Part shown: piece after piece, positions 46,153-55,070 of the stretch
Layout of the letters: each line of letters opens with the position of its first letter
Position numbering within the stretch: the first letter of the stretch is position 1
Assembly: GCA_963820375.1 (NCBI GenBank)
Contig: CAWFZX010000030.1
Coordinates: 1 to 64,000, forward strand
DNA from: AWTP1-13 sp963820375
Lineage (GTDB): Bacteria; Pseudomonadota; Alphaproteobacteria; Rhizobiales; Hyphomicrobiaceae
DNA length: 64,000 nucleotides
Direction of reading: 5' to 3'
Notes under the pieces: generated by a model
Seen by the model: the letters and a program-made list of their open reading frames with translations, nothing else
Told to the model about the DNA's origin: nothing
Databases searched by the model: none
Program-made: the position numbers and the translations under genes

Positions 46153-46986
46153 ATGCCAAAATACCAGGCCGTCTCGATCAGCCACAGAGCGTGCGCCATG
46201 GCAATGCTCCTGTCGGCTGCAGCCGTTGTGAGCCTCTGCGCCCAACACGTGCTTGCCGGCACTGCCCCCGTCTGCGAGCCGGGCAAGGGATACGTTGCCA
46301 TCGATGCGTCGGAGCAATTGGGCGAGGACTTCTTGAAACGGATCAAGGCGATCGGGATCGGCAGCGTAATTCGCTACTATGATTGGAGCAATGAAACCCT
46401 ACCCGGAAAGACCTTGACGATCCGTGAGTTGACACTGATTGCCAAGCTCGACATGAGCTTGGCTGTCGTGTTCCAGCATCAAAACGATTGTCTGTGCACG
46501 TTCATGACAAAGGGACGTGGGACACGCGATGCGAAGCGGGCTCTCGAGCTGGCGCGCAGCTTCGCACAACCGGCGGGCAGCGCAATTTACTTTGGCGTTG
46601 ATGGTGTGGACGCACAATTCCTGAGCTTACTGCGTGCAACGGGGATACCGGGTGGGGAAGCAGAGGCGCGCAAATTCGTGCAACGATACGTGCGGCCCTA
46701 TTTCGAGGAAGTGACGCAAGCCATGCAGTCGTCAGGCTACAAAATTGGCGTCTATGGCAGCGGTCTCGTGTGCTCGCAACTCATGGATGCGAGGCTCGTC
46801 ACCTATTGCTGGCTTGCCAACGCCACGAGCTGGCCCGGCTACGCCGACTTCGAGGCAACCAAACGCTGGGTTCTGAAGCAACATTTGCCGACCCGAAGAG
46901 CCAATTGTTTTGGCGTCGAAGTCGATCTCAATTCCGGCAATGCGGCGGCAGTCGACTTTGGGCAGTGGCGGCCGAAATCCTTCTGA
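46153..46986 (+). CDS. Secreted DUF1906 (glycoside-hydrolase-like) protein
   Basis: 277 aa. A signal peptide (residues 1-36, ending near HVLAG) precedes a DUF1906 domain, the Rv2525c-like TIM barrel. GYVAIDASEQ at the start, GSVIRYYDWSNETLPGKTLT, HQNDCLCTFM, IYFGVDGVD, and then YKIGVYGSGLVC and WLANATSWPGY follow the family order, with the acidic residues where GH25-like enzymes have catalytic Asp/Glu (VDGVD and FGVEVDLN). It probably acts on cell-wall glycans in the periplasm. The ATG lies in AGGCAGCGACATG, with a moderate ribosome-binding site. Confidence 0.85.
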   Translation: MPKYQAVSISHRACAMAMLLSAAAVVSLCAQHVLAGTAPVCEPGKGYVAIDASEQLGEDFLKRIKAIGIGSVIRYYDWSNETLPGKTLTIRELTLIAKLDMSLAVVFQHQNDCLCTFMTKGRGTRDAKRALELARSFAQPAGSAIYFGVDGVDAQFLSLLRATGIPGGEAEARKFVQRYVRPYFEEVTQAMQSSGYKIGVYGSGLVCSQLMDARLVTYCWLANATSWPGYADFEATKRWVLKQHLPTRRANCFGVEVDLNSGNAAAVDFGQWRPKSF

Positions 46987-47164
46987 TGAGCCACGAGAGT
47001 GCAGCATTTGCTTGGTAACGGCTTCGCCGAGGTCAATGCATGCCGTTAGCAGGCTTGCAAGCACGCTTGCGTGAAACTGTGCAGAGCGTTCGCGGCCAAC
47101 GGGTTCTTCGCGCATTTAGGGGTGCACGCGGGCTCCGGGCAGATCGGCTCCCACACGTTTGCGG

Positions 47165-48115
47165 TCAACGCCGCGGTGGCAACTTGGTCTTGCGCAGCAG
47201 GCAGTGAATGCCTTTGTTTCCATCCACTGTCTGGGTGACGCGAAGATCGGCAGCAATGGAGCAAAGGGAATAAGCGTCTTGCCGGTTCAAACCGCTTAAC
47301 TCACTTATCAGGCTGATCATCTGTCGCAACGCGATCTTCACCGCGTCATCGAGATCCTCATCGAAGCCCATTGTAATCCACATCTCGGCCGTCTCGGCGC
47401 GCGGCAGCGAGAGCTTGAGGTCCTTGCGAAGGATGAACTCAAACGTGCCGCTCAGCGCCGTCTCGATGGCGGTGAGGCACACCTCCCCATCGCCCTGCAG
47501 AGCGTGGCCGTCACCCGCGGAGAACAGGGCTCCGTCAACAAAGACCGGGAAATATACGGTGGCACCGGCAGCAAGCTCTTTGTTGTCCATGTTGCCACCG
47601 AACGCACGTGGTTCCTTGGATGACAGCCGGCCCCAGGCCGGTGGCGGGGCGACCCCGAAGTTGCCGAAGAACGGTTCCAATTCGAGCGCCTGGCCCCACG
47701 GCATGCGGGTTCGCTTGTTGCTGATATCGATTGGTACATGAATGCGGCGCATCTCCGGAAAATCCTCGGGCAAGGTACCATGCAGCGGCAGCTGGAGGTT
47801 CCACCCCCAGTCCTGCCTCAGCGCGATGTCGTGAATGCGCACTTCGAGCACATCGCCCGCACGGGCTTCATCGAGCGCGATCGGGCCGGTAAGCAAATGC
47901 GGCCCCGGCCCTCCCCTCCCCGCGTCCAGGACCTCGCGATGGCCGGGCAACAAGGAAAAGCCACGCGCCGGGTCGGGTAGATCGGCGGGTTCACCGGAAA
48001 GGGTGTCGATGGTCACTCTATCGCCCGAACGAATGGTCAGGATCGGAGCGACGGTACCGTCCCAGTAGCCCCAATGTACTGTCTTCGGGTTTGCAGGCAC
48101 CTGGTGATGCGCCAT
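47165..48115 (-). CDS. Acetamidase/formamidase family protein
   Basis: 316 aa of the FmdA_AmdA family, which hydrolyses short amides to acid plus ammonia with a metal. VHWGYWDGTVAPILTIRSGD at the N-terminus, HLLTGPIALDEARAGDVLEV, the PFFGNFGVAPPPAWG loop and FPVFVDGALFSAGDGHALQGDGEV (the family's metal-site block with Asp/His) are all present. It is the last gene of a minus-strand operon with a carbohydrate-type ABC importer, starting 20 nt after the permease stop, so the imported compound is probably an amide or is converted to one. The exact substrate is unknown. Confidence 0.9.
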   Translation of the reverse strand: MAHHQVPANPKTVHWGYWDGTVAPILTIRSGDRVTIDTLSGEPADLPDPARGFSLLPGHREVLDAGRGGPGPHLLTGPIALDEARAGDVLEVRIHDIALRQDWGWNLQLPLHGTLPEDFPEMRRIHVPIDISNKRTRMPWGQALELEPFFGNFGVAPPPAWGRLSSKEPRAFGGNMDNKELAAGATVYFPVFVDGALFSAGDGHALQGDGEVCLTAIETALSGTFEFILRKDLKLSLPRAETAEMWITMGFDEDLDDAVKIALRQMISLISELSGLNRQDAYSLCSIAADLRVTQTVDGNKGIHCLLRKTKLPPRR

Positions 48116-48135
48116 GACTGTCCCCCCCGGGCTCT

Positions 48136-48960
48136 TCAGCCCTTGACCGCTCCGAGCGTCAAGCCACGAACGATGTGATGCTGCAGGTAGAGCACCACTG
48201 CAAACACCGGCAGCAAGGCAACCATGCCGACGACGGCCATTTCGCCCCAGCGAACGCCCTGGGTGGTGATTAACTTTGGTATCGCCACTGGCAGGGTTTG
48301 CATGGACTTGCCGCCCAGCATGAAAGCAAACAGAAACTCATTCCAGGCAAAAATAAAACACAGCACCGCGCTGGCAATGATACCGTTCCGCAAGAGCGGG
48401 AAGACAACCCGACGGAAGATCTGCAGCTTCGACCAGCCTTCGAGCTCTGCAGCTTCTTCCAGTTCGATCGGCAGCTCCCGGCAAAAGCTTCGCAAGACCC
48501 AAACGTAGAACGACAGATTGAAGGTAAGATAGGCGATAGTCAGACCAAGAAAGGTATCGAGCAAACCTAGCTTGGCATACAATAGATAGAAGGGGATGAC
48601 GAGACACACAGGCGGGGCCATACGTGTGGCGAGAATGAAGAGAAACAGATCGTCCTTCGCCTTGAGTTCGAAGCGCGCAAAAGCATAGGCCGCTGGCGTG
48701 CCAACCAGGACCACAAGCGCCGTAGAGATTGTGCAAAGCAGAAGTGAGTTGATCAGGCTCCAGTGGAAGCCCTCGCTAATGACGTACGTGAAATGCTCGA
48801 GCGTCGGCGTGAAGAAAAATACTGTCGGTCGCACGAACATCAAGTCGGCTGGCTTGATCGCCATGGATGCCATCCAGAGCACCGGGAACAAGGCCAAGGC
48901 GCCATAGACAATGGCCAGCAGGGTCCACAATACCGGCAACTGGAGGAAGCGCGACCGCAC
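48136..48960 (-). CDS. Carbohydrate-type ABC transporter permease (MalG-like)
   Basis: 274 aa from a GTG at 48960, set by a GAGGGGCGTC site 8 nt after the stop of the first permease. Six membrane segments. The coupling loop is ELEEAAELEGWSKLQIFRRVVFPLL (the EAA motif). MAPPVCLVIPFYLLYAKLGLLDT and WNEFLFAFML are typical of the MalG/UgpE branch. It forms the heterodimeric pore with the gene upstream. Confidence 0.92.
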   Translation of the reverse strand: MRSRFLQLPVLWTLLAIVYGALALFPVLWMASMAIKPADLMFVRPTVFFFTPTLEHFTYVISEGFHWSLINSLLLCTISTALVVLVGTPAAYAFARFELKAKDDLFLFILATRMAPPVCLVIPFYLLYAKLGLLDTFLGLTIAYLTFNLSFYVWVLRSFCRELPIELEEAAELEGWSKLQIFRRVVFPLLRNGIIASAVLCFIFAWNEFLFAFMLGGKSMQTLPVAIPKLITTQGVRWGEMAVVGMVALLPVFAVVLYLQHHIVRGLTLGAVKG

Positions 48961-48968
48961 GACGCCCC

Positions 48969-49886
48969 TCAAAACGCTTTGAGGCGAGTTTTGGCGTAGT
49001 GGTAGAACGCGGTGCAGAAGGCAAAGAACGCGGCCCAAACCACCACCGCAAACGCTGACGCTTCGCCGATATTCCAGAACTCGAAGGTCATCTTGTAGGC
49101 GAGCATGCTCGGTGTTTCGGTCGCCGTGCCGGGTCCACCGCCGGTTAGGATGAAGACGGTATCGAAAATCTTGAAGGCGTCGATCAGCCGCAAAAGGCCA
49201 ACCACGGCTAGCAACGGCGCCAGCATCGGCAGAGTCAGACGAAAAAAAATCTGCACGGCTGAGGCGCCGTCGACGGCAGCGGCGCGAAAAGGACCAACCG
49301 GCAAGGCCTGCAGGCCGGCCAGGAAGGCAAGCATCATGAAGGGCGTCCACTGCCAGATGTCGACCAAAATCAGCGCGTAAAGAGCAAGACTGGATGAGGC
49401 GAACACGGATGTCCCACCGATCAGGTTGAACCGCTCCAAGATATTGTAGGAGAGCAGCCCCCAAGAACCGGCCAGCATGATTTTCCACAGCAGCCCGACG
49501 ATGATAGGTGCCATCATGGTTGGAATGAACAGCAGGGGAACCAGCAGTGTTCGCCCGCGGATGTTCTGGTTGAGCACCAATGCGCCGGCTAGTCCCAGCA
49601 TGAATTCAATGGGTACGGCAATTGCCACGAATGTGACGGCGATGCCAATCGAATTCCAGAAGCGTGCATCCGCGAACAGCGAAAGATAGTTCTCTAGACC
49701 GACGAAATCCGTGACCCGCCCAAACTTGGCTTTATGCAGACTAAGATAGACCGTAAACAAGAAGGGAATCAGAGAGACGATGACAAGGGTGATCATCGTT
49801 GGGGCGATGAGCACGAACGGATACCAGACTTCGATCCGGCTTTGAGTTTGCGGGCCGCGATGGGGTGATTCGAGAGTAAACGCCAT
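48969..49886 (-). CDS. Carbohydrate-type ABC transporter permease (MalF/UgpA-like)
   Basis: 305 aa from the ATG at 49886; a TTG 18 nt earlier is an alternative. Landmarks are the first helix APTMITLVIVSLIPFLFTVY, LSLHKAKFGRVTDFVGLENY (the family's periplasmic loop), and the EAA-like coupling loop PFRAAAVDGASAVQIFFRLTLPML. It is paired with the MalG-like gene 8 nt downstream. A strong hairpin separates it from the binding-protein gene. Confidence 0.92.
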   Translation of the reverse strand: MAFTLESPHRGPQTQSRIEVWYPFVLIAPTMITLVIVSLIPFLFTVYLSLHKAKFGRVTDFVGLENYLSLFADARFWNSIGIAVTFVAIAVPIEFMLGLAGALVLNQNIRGRTLLVPLLFIPTMMAPIIVGLLWKIMLAGSWGLLSYNILERFNLIGGTSVFASSSLALYALILVDIWQWTPFMMLAFLAGLQALPVGPFRAAAVDGASAVQIFFRLTLPMLAPLLAVVGLLRLIDAFKIFDTVFILTGGGPGTATETPSMLAYKMTFEFWNIGEASAFAVVVWAAFFAFCTAFYHYAKTRLKAF

Positions 49887-49912
49887 GGCCTTCACACCGG
49901 GCAAGAGGAACC

Positions 49913-49934
49913 GTCCGGAGCGCCAACTCCGGAC
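49913..49934 (-). terminator. Hairpin between binding-protein and permease genes
   Basis: GTCCGGAG and CTCCGGAC form a perfect 8-bp stem with a 6-nt loop, 16 nt after the binding-protein stop on the minus strand and 26 nt before the permease ATG. On the minus strand it is followed by GGTTCCTCTTG, with no pure T-run. Probably an mRNA 3'-end stabiliser or attenuator. Confidence 0.6.
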
Positions 49935-49950
49935 AGTCCATTAGTGGCTG

Positions 49951-51366
49951 CTAGAGCGTGCACTTATCTGCACAATGCTTGACCATGATCTGCTGGCCAC
50001 GTTTGGCGCCCTCTTCGGGGGAGATCCTGCCGAGGCCGATTTCCTGCGACAGACCGGAGAGCTCATCGTAGATTTCATAAAACTTCGGCATCTTGGGCTT
50101 GCCGGCCGATACCTCCAGCGAGCTCTTCATGGCTAGGAACAAGCCGTGGAGAGGACCCTGCGAAAGCGCCGGCATGCCCCATGAGCTGGCGCGTATTGGA
50201 ACGCCGCCTTGGCCGGCGTTGATAAGGCTTTCCTGCTGCTTTTTGTCGGCGAGCCATTGCATGAACAGGAATGTGGCCTCGGGATTTTTGCTGGCGGCAC
50301 TGATGACGGTCACGGAGGGCTCTGAATCAGCTGCTCTCTGAGCTTCCCGCCCGGCTTTGGTCGGGATCGGGCCATAGACGAACTTGCCAGCGAAGGGTGA
50401 CTTGCCCTGCCGGTCGATGCCAAGGACGAAATCCGACCAGGCAATGGTCTGTGCTGCGATGCCATTGCCCATAATGGTCGGCACGTCGATCAGTGATGCT
50501 TCCGCAGTACCGGGCGGCGCAAACTTCCAGAGGGCGGCCCACATCTTGATGGCTTCCAGATTCTCGGGACGATCAAAGGTCGGCTTGCCGTTGTTGTCGA
50601 TGATGTCACCACCGTAATTCTTAATAAAGTTTCCCCACATCGACGTGAAGGTGGTGCCTCCCTTAATGCCTTCGAGAACAATCCCATAAAAGTCATTCTC
50701 GAGAGGCTTTCCCGCGAGCGTCGCGCCCTTCTTGCGAGTGAAAAATTCGGCGATGTCGCGCAACTGCTCCATCGTCTTAGCGGGACCGAGATCATAGCCG
50801 TACTTGGCCTTGAACGCCGCTTGCTCGCTGCTATCGCCAAGGAGATCGGCGCGCGCCCAGTAGACCTGATTGTAATTCCAATTGATGAAGCCGTACTGCT
50901 TTCCGCCGTAGAACGCCGTCGACTTGTAGGGACCCGGAATGAAGTCCTGCGTGTCCAAGGCTGGGTTCGATAGCTTGCTGTTCTTCAGCAGTTCGTCGAT
51001 GGCACGAATAGCTCCCGCGGAAAGCAGCGGACCGAACTGGAAGCTGTGCAGCATGACCGCATCGTAGTAAGCCCGGCCCGACAGCATGTCGGATTGGCCC
51101 TTGTTGATCACCTCGAAATGATTGAGGAGTTCCCACTCAACCTTGATGCCGGTCTCCTTCTGAAACTCTGGGACGATCTTCGACAACGTTTCCTGCAGTG
51201 GGGTGATCTCATCGAGCACCCGGATTGTCGTACCCGCATAGGGTTTTGCGGCCTCTGCATAGAATGACTGCGTCTGAGCGGGCAGTGTGCTTGCCACCAC
51301 TGCTGCCGCGAGCACCGCCGCACACTGGCACTGCCTTTGGCACTGTCTTTGCCAAGCCGATGACAT
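49951..51366 (-). CDS. Carbohydrate-type ABC transporter solute-binding protein
   Basis: 471 aa from the ATG at 51366 behind AAGGGAACCCC. A signal peptide (AAVLAAAVVASTLPAQTQ) is followed by family-1 features: YAGTTIRVLDEITPLQETLS, FQKETGIKVEWELLNHFEV, GFINWNYNQVYWARADLLG, and AFKAKYGYDLGPAKTMEQLR. Three aromatic-rich loops (WNYNQVYW, SMWGNF, WAALWKF) suggest a sugar- or polyol-like ligand. Genes for two permeases follow and two ATPases precede it in the same operon, so the importer is complete. Confidence 0.92.
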   Translation of the reverse strand: MSSAWQRQCQRQCQCAAVLAAAVVASTLPAQTQSFYAEAAKPYAGTTIRVLDEITPLQETLSKIVPEFQKETGIKVEWELLNHFEVINKGQSDMLSGRAYYDAVMLHSFQFGPLLSAGAIRAIDELLKNSKLSNPALDTQDFIPGPYKSTAFYGGKQYGFINWNYNQVYWARADLLGDSSEQAAFKAKYGYDLGPAKTMEQLRDIAEFFTRKKGATLAGKPLENDFYGIVLEGIKGGTTFTSMWGNFIKNYGGDIIDNNGKPTFDRPENLEAIKMWAALWKFAPPGTAEASLIDVPTIMGNGIAAQTIAWSDFVLGIDRQGKSPFAGKFVYGPIPTKAGREAQRAADSEPSVTVISAASKNPEATFLFMQWLADKKQQESLINAGQGGVPIRASSWGMPALSQGPLHGLFLAMKSSLEVSAGKPKMPKFYEIYDELSGLSQEIGLGRISPEEGAKRGQQIMVKHCADKCTL

Positions 51367-51474
51367 AGGGGTTCCCTTTCGCGGATCACGTAAAAACCTC
51401 TGCTGTGCTGTCAACGTGTGATCCGAGATCGTTTCCAACACAGCGCCGATGCCAGCCCGCTGGCCAGCCATGGT

Positions 51475-52644
51475 TCAGACTGGTTCCCCCGCAGCCGGGC
51501 AGGCGTCGGAAGCAAGCACTTCGCCCGATTTTTCGTCGAATAGGATGAAGCCCGATTTGGGAAAACGTAGGCCAACAACCGTGCCGATCGTCGCGGGAGC
51601 AGCGTGCGGACCCTTCGTCTTGACGAGCCCTCTACCCAGGCGAATGGTGCTGATCGCGAATTTTCCGAACGGCTCGTATGAATAGAGCTCTCCCCTGCCT
51701 GCCGCTGCGGCCGGCGTTGGCGACAATAGGTTAGGCCGAACCCCAAGCGTGACGCCACTGTTGCTGCCAAGCCTGGAGGCTGCCTCGGCCAGGCCCCTGG
51801 ACAGCGGCAGCACGAGAGCATCGCTGACGAAGCGTGCTCCCGAGGTAGCGAATTCTACCCGGCCAGAAATGAGGTTGATCGGCGGGTCGCCGATCAGTCG
51901 GGCGACGCGGACGTTTGCGGGACTGGTCCAGACATCATGCGGAGTTCCGACCTGCTCTATGCGGCCGTCGACGATGACGGCGATCCGATCGCCAACTGAG
52001 AGGGCTTCCATCGCATCCGGCGTGCACCAGATCGCCGGCGACTGTTTCGCCTTGAGCAGCCGTCTGAGTTCGTGCCGCAGTCGATGACGCAACTTCGCAT
52101 CGAGATGCGAGATCGGTTCGTCGAGCAGCGCCACGGCGGCTTGCTGAATGAGTGCGCGCGCGATCGCCACCCTCTGCTTTTGCCCACCGGAAAGCTCACC
52201 CGGCAGCCTGTCTGCCAACTGATCGATTTCAAGCAGAACCAGCAGGTCATCAACACTGAGGCGACTGTCGCGTTGGCGACCAGGAGCACTGATCGGCGAC
52301 AAGACGTTCTCGCGCACCGTCAAGTGCGGATAGAGCGCGTACGATTCGAACATATAGGCAATGCGGCGCGCGCCGGCCTTTACAGCCGCCAGATCGCGGC
52401 CGTGGATGCCACAGTATCCGGCATCGGGCCGTTCAAGGCCGGCGATGACACGGCAGAGTGTGGTTTTCCCTGCCCCCGAAGGTCCGGTCACAGCAAGTAA
52501 TTCGTCCGGCCCGACCACAAGGCTGACGGACTTGAGGGCCGCTATCTCGCCGAAAGCCTTACTGACATTGCGCAGTTCGATGCCTTTGCCGGCAGACTGA
52601 GCGGAGAACGGTTCGAGACTTGTTCTGTTTGGCGGTGCGTTCAT
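51475..52644 (-). CDS. ABC transporter ATP-binding protein, MalK/UgpC type (second of two)
   Basis: 389 aa. Walker A is GPSGAGKT, the Q-loop YMFESYALYPHLTVRENV, the signature LSGGQKQRVAIARAL, Walker B VALLDEPISHLD. The switch His of the usual VTHDQ is replaced in the TPDAMEALS region, so this copy lacks the canonical H-loop histidine while the first ATPase keeps it. A C-terminal TOBE/OB domain (from about 250) is typical of CUT1 ATPases. It overlaps the first ATPase gene by one base. One site of the heterodimer may therefore be catalytically weak. Confidence 0.88.
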   Translation of the reverse strand: MNAPPNRTSLEPFSAQSAGKGIELRNVSKAFGEIAALKSVSLVVGPDELLAVTGPSGAGKTTLCRVIAGLERPDAGYCGIHGRDLAAVKAGARRIAYMFESYALYPHLTVRENVLSPISAPGRQRDSRLSVDDLLVLLEIDQLADRLPGELSGGQKQRVAIARALIQQAAVALLDEPISHLDAKLRHRLRHELRRLLKAKQSPAIWCTPDAMEALSVGDRIAVIVDGRIEQVGTPHDVWTSPANVRVARLIGDPPINLISGRVEFATSGARFVSDALVLPLSRGLAEAASRLGSNSGVTLGVRPNLLSPTPAAAAGRGELYSYEPFGKFAISTIRLGRGLVKTKGPHAAPATIGTVVGLRFPKSGFILFDEKSGEVLASDACPAAGEPV

Positions 52645-53732
52645 TACAGACTGCCAATGCGCTTACCGTCATCGCACGAAAACAAGTGTACCACACGATC
52701 CGCTGCGAAACTCACCCGGACGACCTCGTTGCCAAGAAGCCCCGACGGCCCGGGTATCTCGGCAACCAGGGCAGCGGATGGTCGCGCCGCCGAGGTGACG
52801 AGGACGACATCAGTATCGCCACGCGGTTCACAATACCCGACGACGGCAACGGCGCCTTCCCCGTTACGTCGGACGCAGACGTGTTCGGGCCTGATACCCG
52901 CCAGGAAAGGATGACCGGCCTGGACCCCGGGCACGACACGACTGCCCAGCGGACAATCCCAGTCGGCATCGGCAAGGTTTAGACGCCCATTCGCAATCGA
53001 GGCGGTGAGCAGGTTCATTGGCGGTTCACCGATGAAACCTGCGACGAAGACGTTTGCCGGCGCAGCGTAGAGTTCGTCCGGCGGACTGACCTGTTGCAGG
53101 ACCCCATGTTGCATAACCGCAATGCGGTCCGCCATCGCCGTCGCTTCGGTTTGATCGTGCGTAACAAGGATCGATGTCACGGAGCTAATCGTCTGCAGAC
53201 GCTTTATTTCGCTGCGGAGATGAATTTTCTGCTCGGCATCAAGATGCGACAGCGGTTCGTCGAAAAGGATCAACTCCGGCTGGCGCACAAGTGCGCGGCC
53301 GATCGAGGTTCGCTGCTGGGCGCCACCCGATAACGCCTTTACACCCCGATCGGCAATCGGGCCGAGCTGCAGCAGGGCGATGATCTCTTCGACCTTGGCC
53401 TCGGCCTCGGCAGCTGGGACGTTCCTGACGGATAACGGAAAGGCGATGTTTTGGCGCACTGTCAGGTGCGGATAGAGCGCGTAATCCTCAAACACCATGG
53501 CAATGTTGCGGGCTCCTGGCGCAATTTGGCTGACCGGGTGGCTGTCAAAGTAAATCTCGCCTTCGCTGACCTCTTCGATGCCAGCCGCCATTTTGAGCGT
53601 CGAGCTCTTGCCGCAGCCGGAGGGACCTAGCAAAGCAAGCATCTCGCCGGAATGGCAAACAAGATCGAGATTTGCAACGGCCGTTATGCTGCCGTACCGC
53701 TTCCAGACCCGCTCGAACCTGATCGCTGCCAA
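52644..53732 (-). CDS. ABC transporter ATP-binding protein, MalK/UgpC type (first of two)
   Basis: 362 aa. Walker A is GPSGCGKS, the Q-loop MVFEDYALYPHLTVRQN, the signature LSGGAQQRTSIGRAL, Walker B LILFDEPLSHLD and the switch SILVTHDQTEA, all canonical. A TOBE domain follows (VFVAGFIGEPPMNLL onward). It is the first gene of the operon ATPase-ATPase-SBP-permease-permease-formamidase. Carrying two different ATPases in one importer is typical of a subgroup of polyol/glycerol-phosphate-like systems. Confidence 0.92.
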   Translation of the reverse strand: MAAIRFERVWKRYGSITAVANLDLVCHSGEMLALLGPSGCGKSSTLKMAAGIEEVSEGEIYFDSHPVSQIAPGARNIAMVFEDYALYPHLTVRQNIAFPLSVRNVPAAEAEAKVEEIIALLQLGPIADRGVKALSGGAQQRTSIGRALVRQPELILFDEPLSHLDAEQKIHLRSEIKRLQTISSVTSILVTHDQTEATAMADRIAVMQHGVLQQVSPPDELYAAPANVFVAGFIGEPPMNLLTASIANGRLNLADADWDCPLGSRVVPGVQAGHPFLAGIRPEHVCVRRNGEGAVAVVGYCEPRGDTDVVLVTSAARPSAALVAEIPGPSGLLGNEVVRVSFAADRVVHLFSCDDGKRIGSL

Positions 53733-54815
53733 ATGCTGTGCCCTCGACCGTGATGGAAATTACAAGCTTCGCGGCAACCAGCGCAACCAAGGACGCTGGC
53801 GCGAAACCCGTCGCAGGACAGCGACCGACTGCTTATTGCCCTGGCTGTCTGTCGTTTTGTGCGCCAGTTCAGGCTGGCTGGCCAGGCAAACCATGATGCA
53901 CTCAATTTTCGCTGAGCCCGATATGGTCACCGCGCAAGCGCAAAGGAGCCCTGCCCAGCACAGCATCTGCAGATGACGGCGCCGCGGCGCGAGACCGCCA
54001 AGGCGACCAATTTCAGCATGATCCCGGCACTAAAGGCCAGTGCTTGAACGGCTAGCATCGGGCCGCCCTCAAGCTGGCGGCAAGCACCTCATGGGCGCAC
54101 TGCCTGCGTTCTGGGCGAGTTGCCAATGATGTCAGCAACGGCGGCGGGTAGGCCGCCCAGCGCTAAAACAAGCGGCTGTTGCTGCCGATCTTCCCTGCCA
54201 AGCTGGCACAAGGGTGCTGGTAGCCTGCGTCGATTTGCATCTGGCACGCCATGGCCGCAAGGACGCGAGATGTTGCCATCAAAGGGAGCCACGGAGGCGT
54301 TCGAGCACCCGGCTTAATGGCGATATAACTTTATCTTCGAGCGTCTGCAGTTGCGGGCAACACGCCTCGCACGCCGATTAGGACTAGGCGCTCTCCCCGC
54401 AGCACCGGCAGCTGACACGGGTACTGGAACCGCCGCGGCGGGCACACGTGGGCGCCAAGACCTGGCAAAGCCTGACAGACCTCTTCGGCGATCGCGACGC
54501 AGATCACCGATGAGATTGCCGGCATGTCGCCAGTGCTGGTGGTTGGCGCGCTGCTGGGTCAGATGAAAGGCTGCCCGACATCGAGGAAGAGATGTTGAGC
54601 GAGGTGCCACACCGCGGCGAGGCCGCCCGGTGCAAGATCCAAAGTAGGGGCACGCCACGACCGGCAGCAGGAGCGGATTTGACATTTTCACGTGGAGCAA
54701 CCGCGCTTGTTGCGGCGCGATCACGCGGCGCCGACCCGTTGGCGCCGCCATACCTCCCCCAAAGCCAGGGCTTGGCAGTTTGCGCAGCGTGGCCCGGCCA
54801 ACCCAACGGGATGGC

Positions 54816-54847
54816 AAAAAGAAAGGCGCCGTCCGGGAGGCGCCTTT
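54816..54847 (-). terminator. Strong intrinsic terminator (minus strand)
   Basis: AAAGGCGCC (54822-54830) and GGCGCCTTT (54839-54847) form a perfect 9-bp stem with an 8-nt loop. Read on the minus strand the hairpin runs into TTTCTTTTT. It would end transcription from the L,D-transpeptidase gene, whose stop is at 55071, or from a short RNA between them. Confidence 0.85.
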
Positions 54848-54970
54848 CGCGGGACGGATGCGCTCTAGGGTGCGCTGAGCGCGTGAGCCAAGTCCCGAGC
54901 GGACTTTGCCAAAGAACAGCCAGTGCGACCGTCTGCTATCGTACTTGGGCAGCATTTTGCGGGCCTACTG

Positions 54971-54998
54971 TGGCCAGATGGCTACCCCCATCTGGCCA
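54971..54998. repeat. Perfect 11-bp inverted repeat downstream of the transpeptidase gene
   Basis: TGGCCAGATGG and CCATCTGGCCA flank a 6-nt loop. It lies about 75 nt past the L,D-transpeptidase stop and 125 nt before the terminator on the minus strand. Without a T-run it is more likely a structured 3' UTR or part of a small RNA than a terminator. Confidence 0.6.
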
Positions 54999-55070
54999 AC
55001 CCGGACGGTCTGACTTGTGCTAATCCATTGTCACGCAAGCAAACCGGGGGATCGTCGTGCGGGCGTCCGG

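Larger units (their letters stand above)
53733..55070. other. Long stretch without a recognisable gene (1.3 kb)
   Basis: This is the largest gap in the window. Frames on both strands lack family motifs and good starts; the longest (minus strand, 54314-54955) reads across a strong terminator and is arginine-rich noise. It contains the terminator at 54816-54847 and the hairpin at 54971-54998. Possibly decayed genes. Confidence 0.4.

Noticed and set aside
54314..54955. Minus-strand frame of 213 codons in the long gap
   Set aside because: It reads straight through a strong intrinsic terminator and is arginine/proline-rich without any motif.
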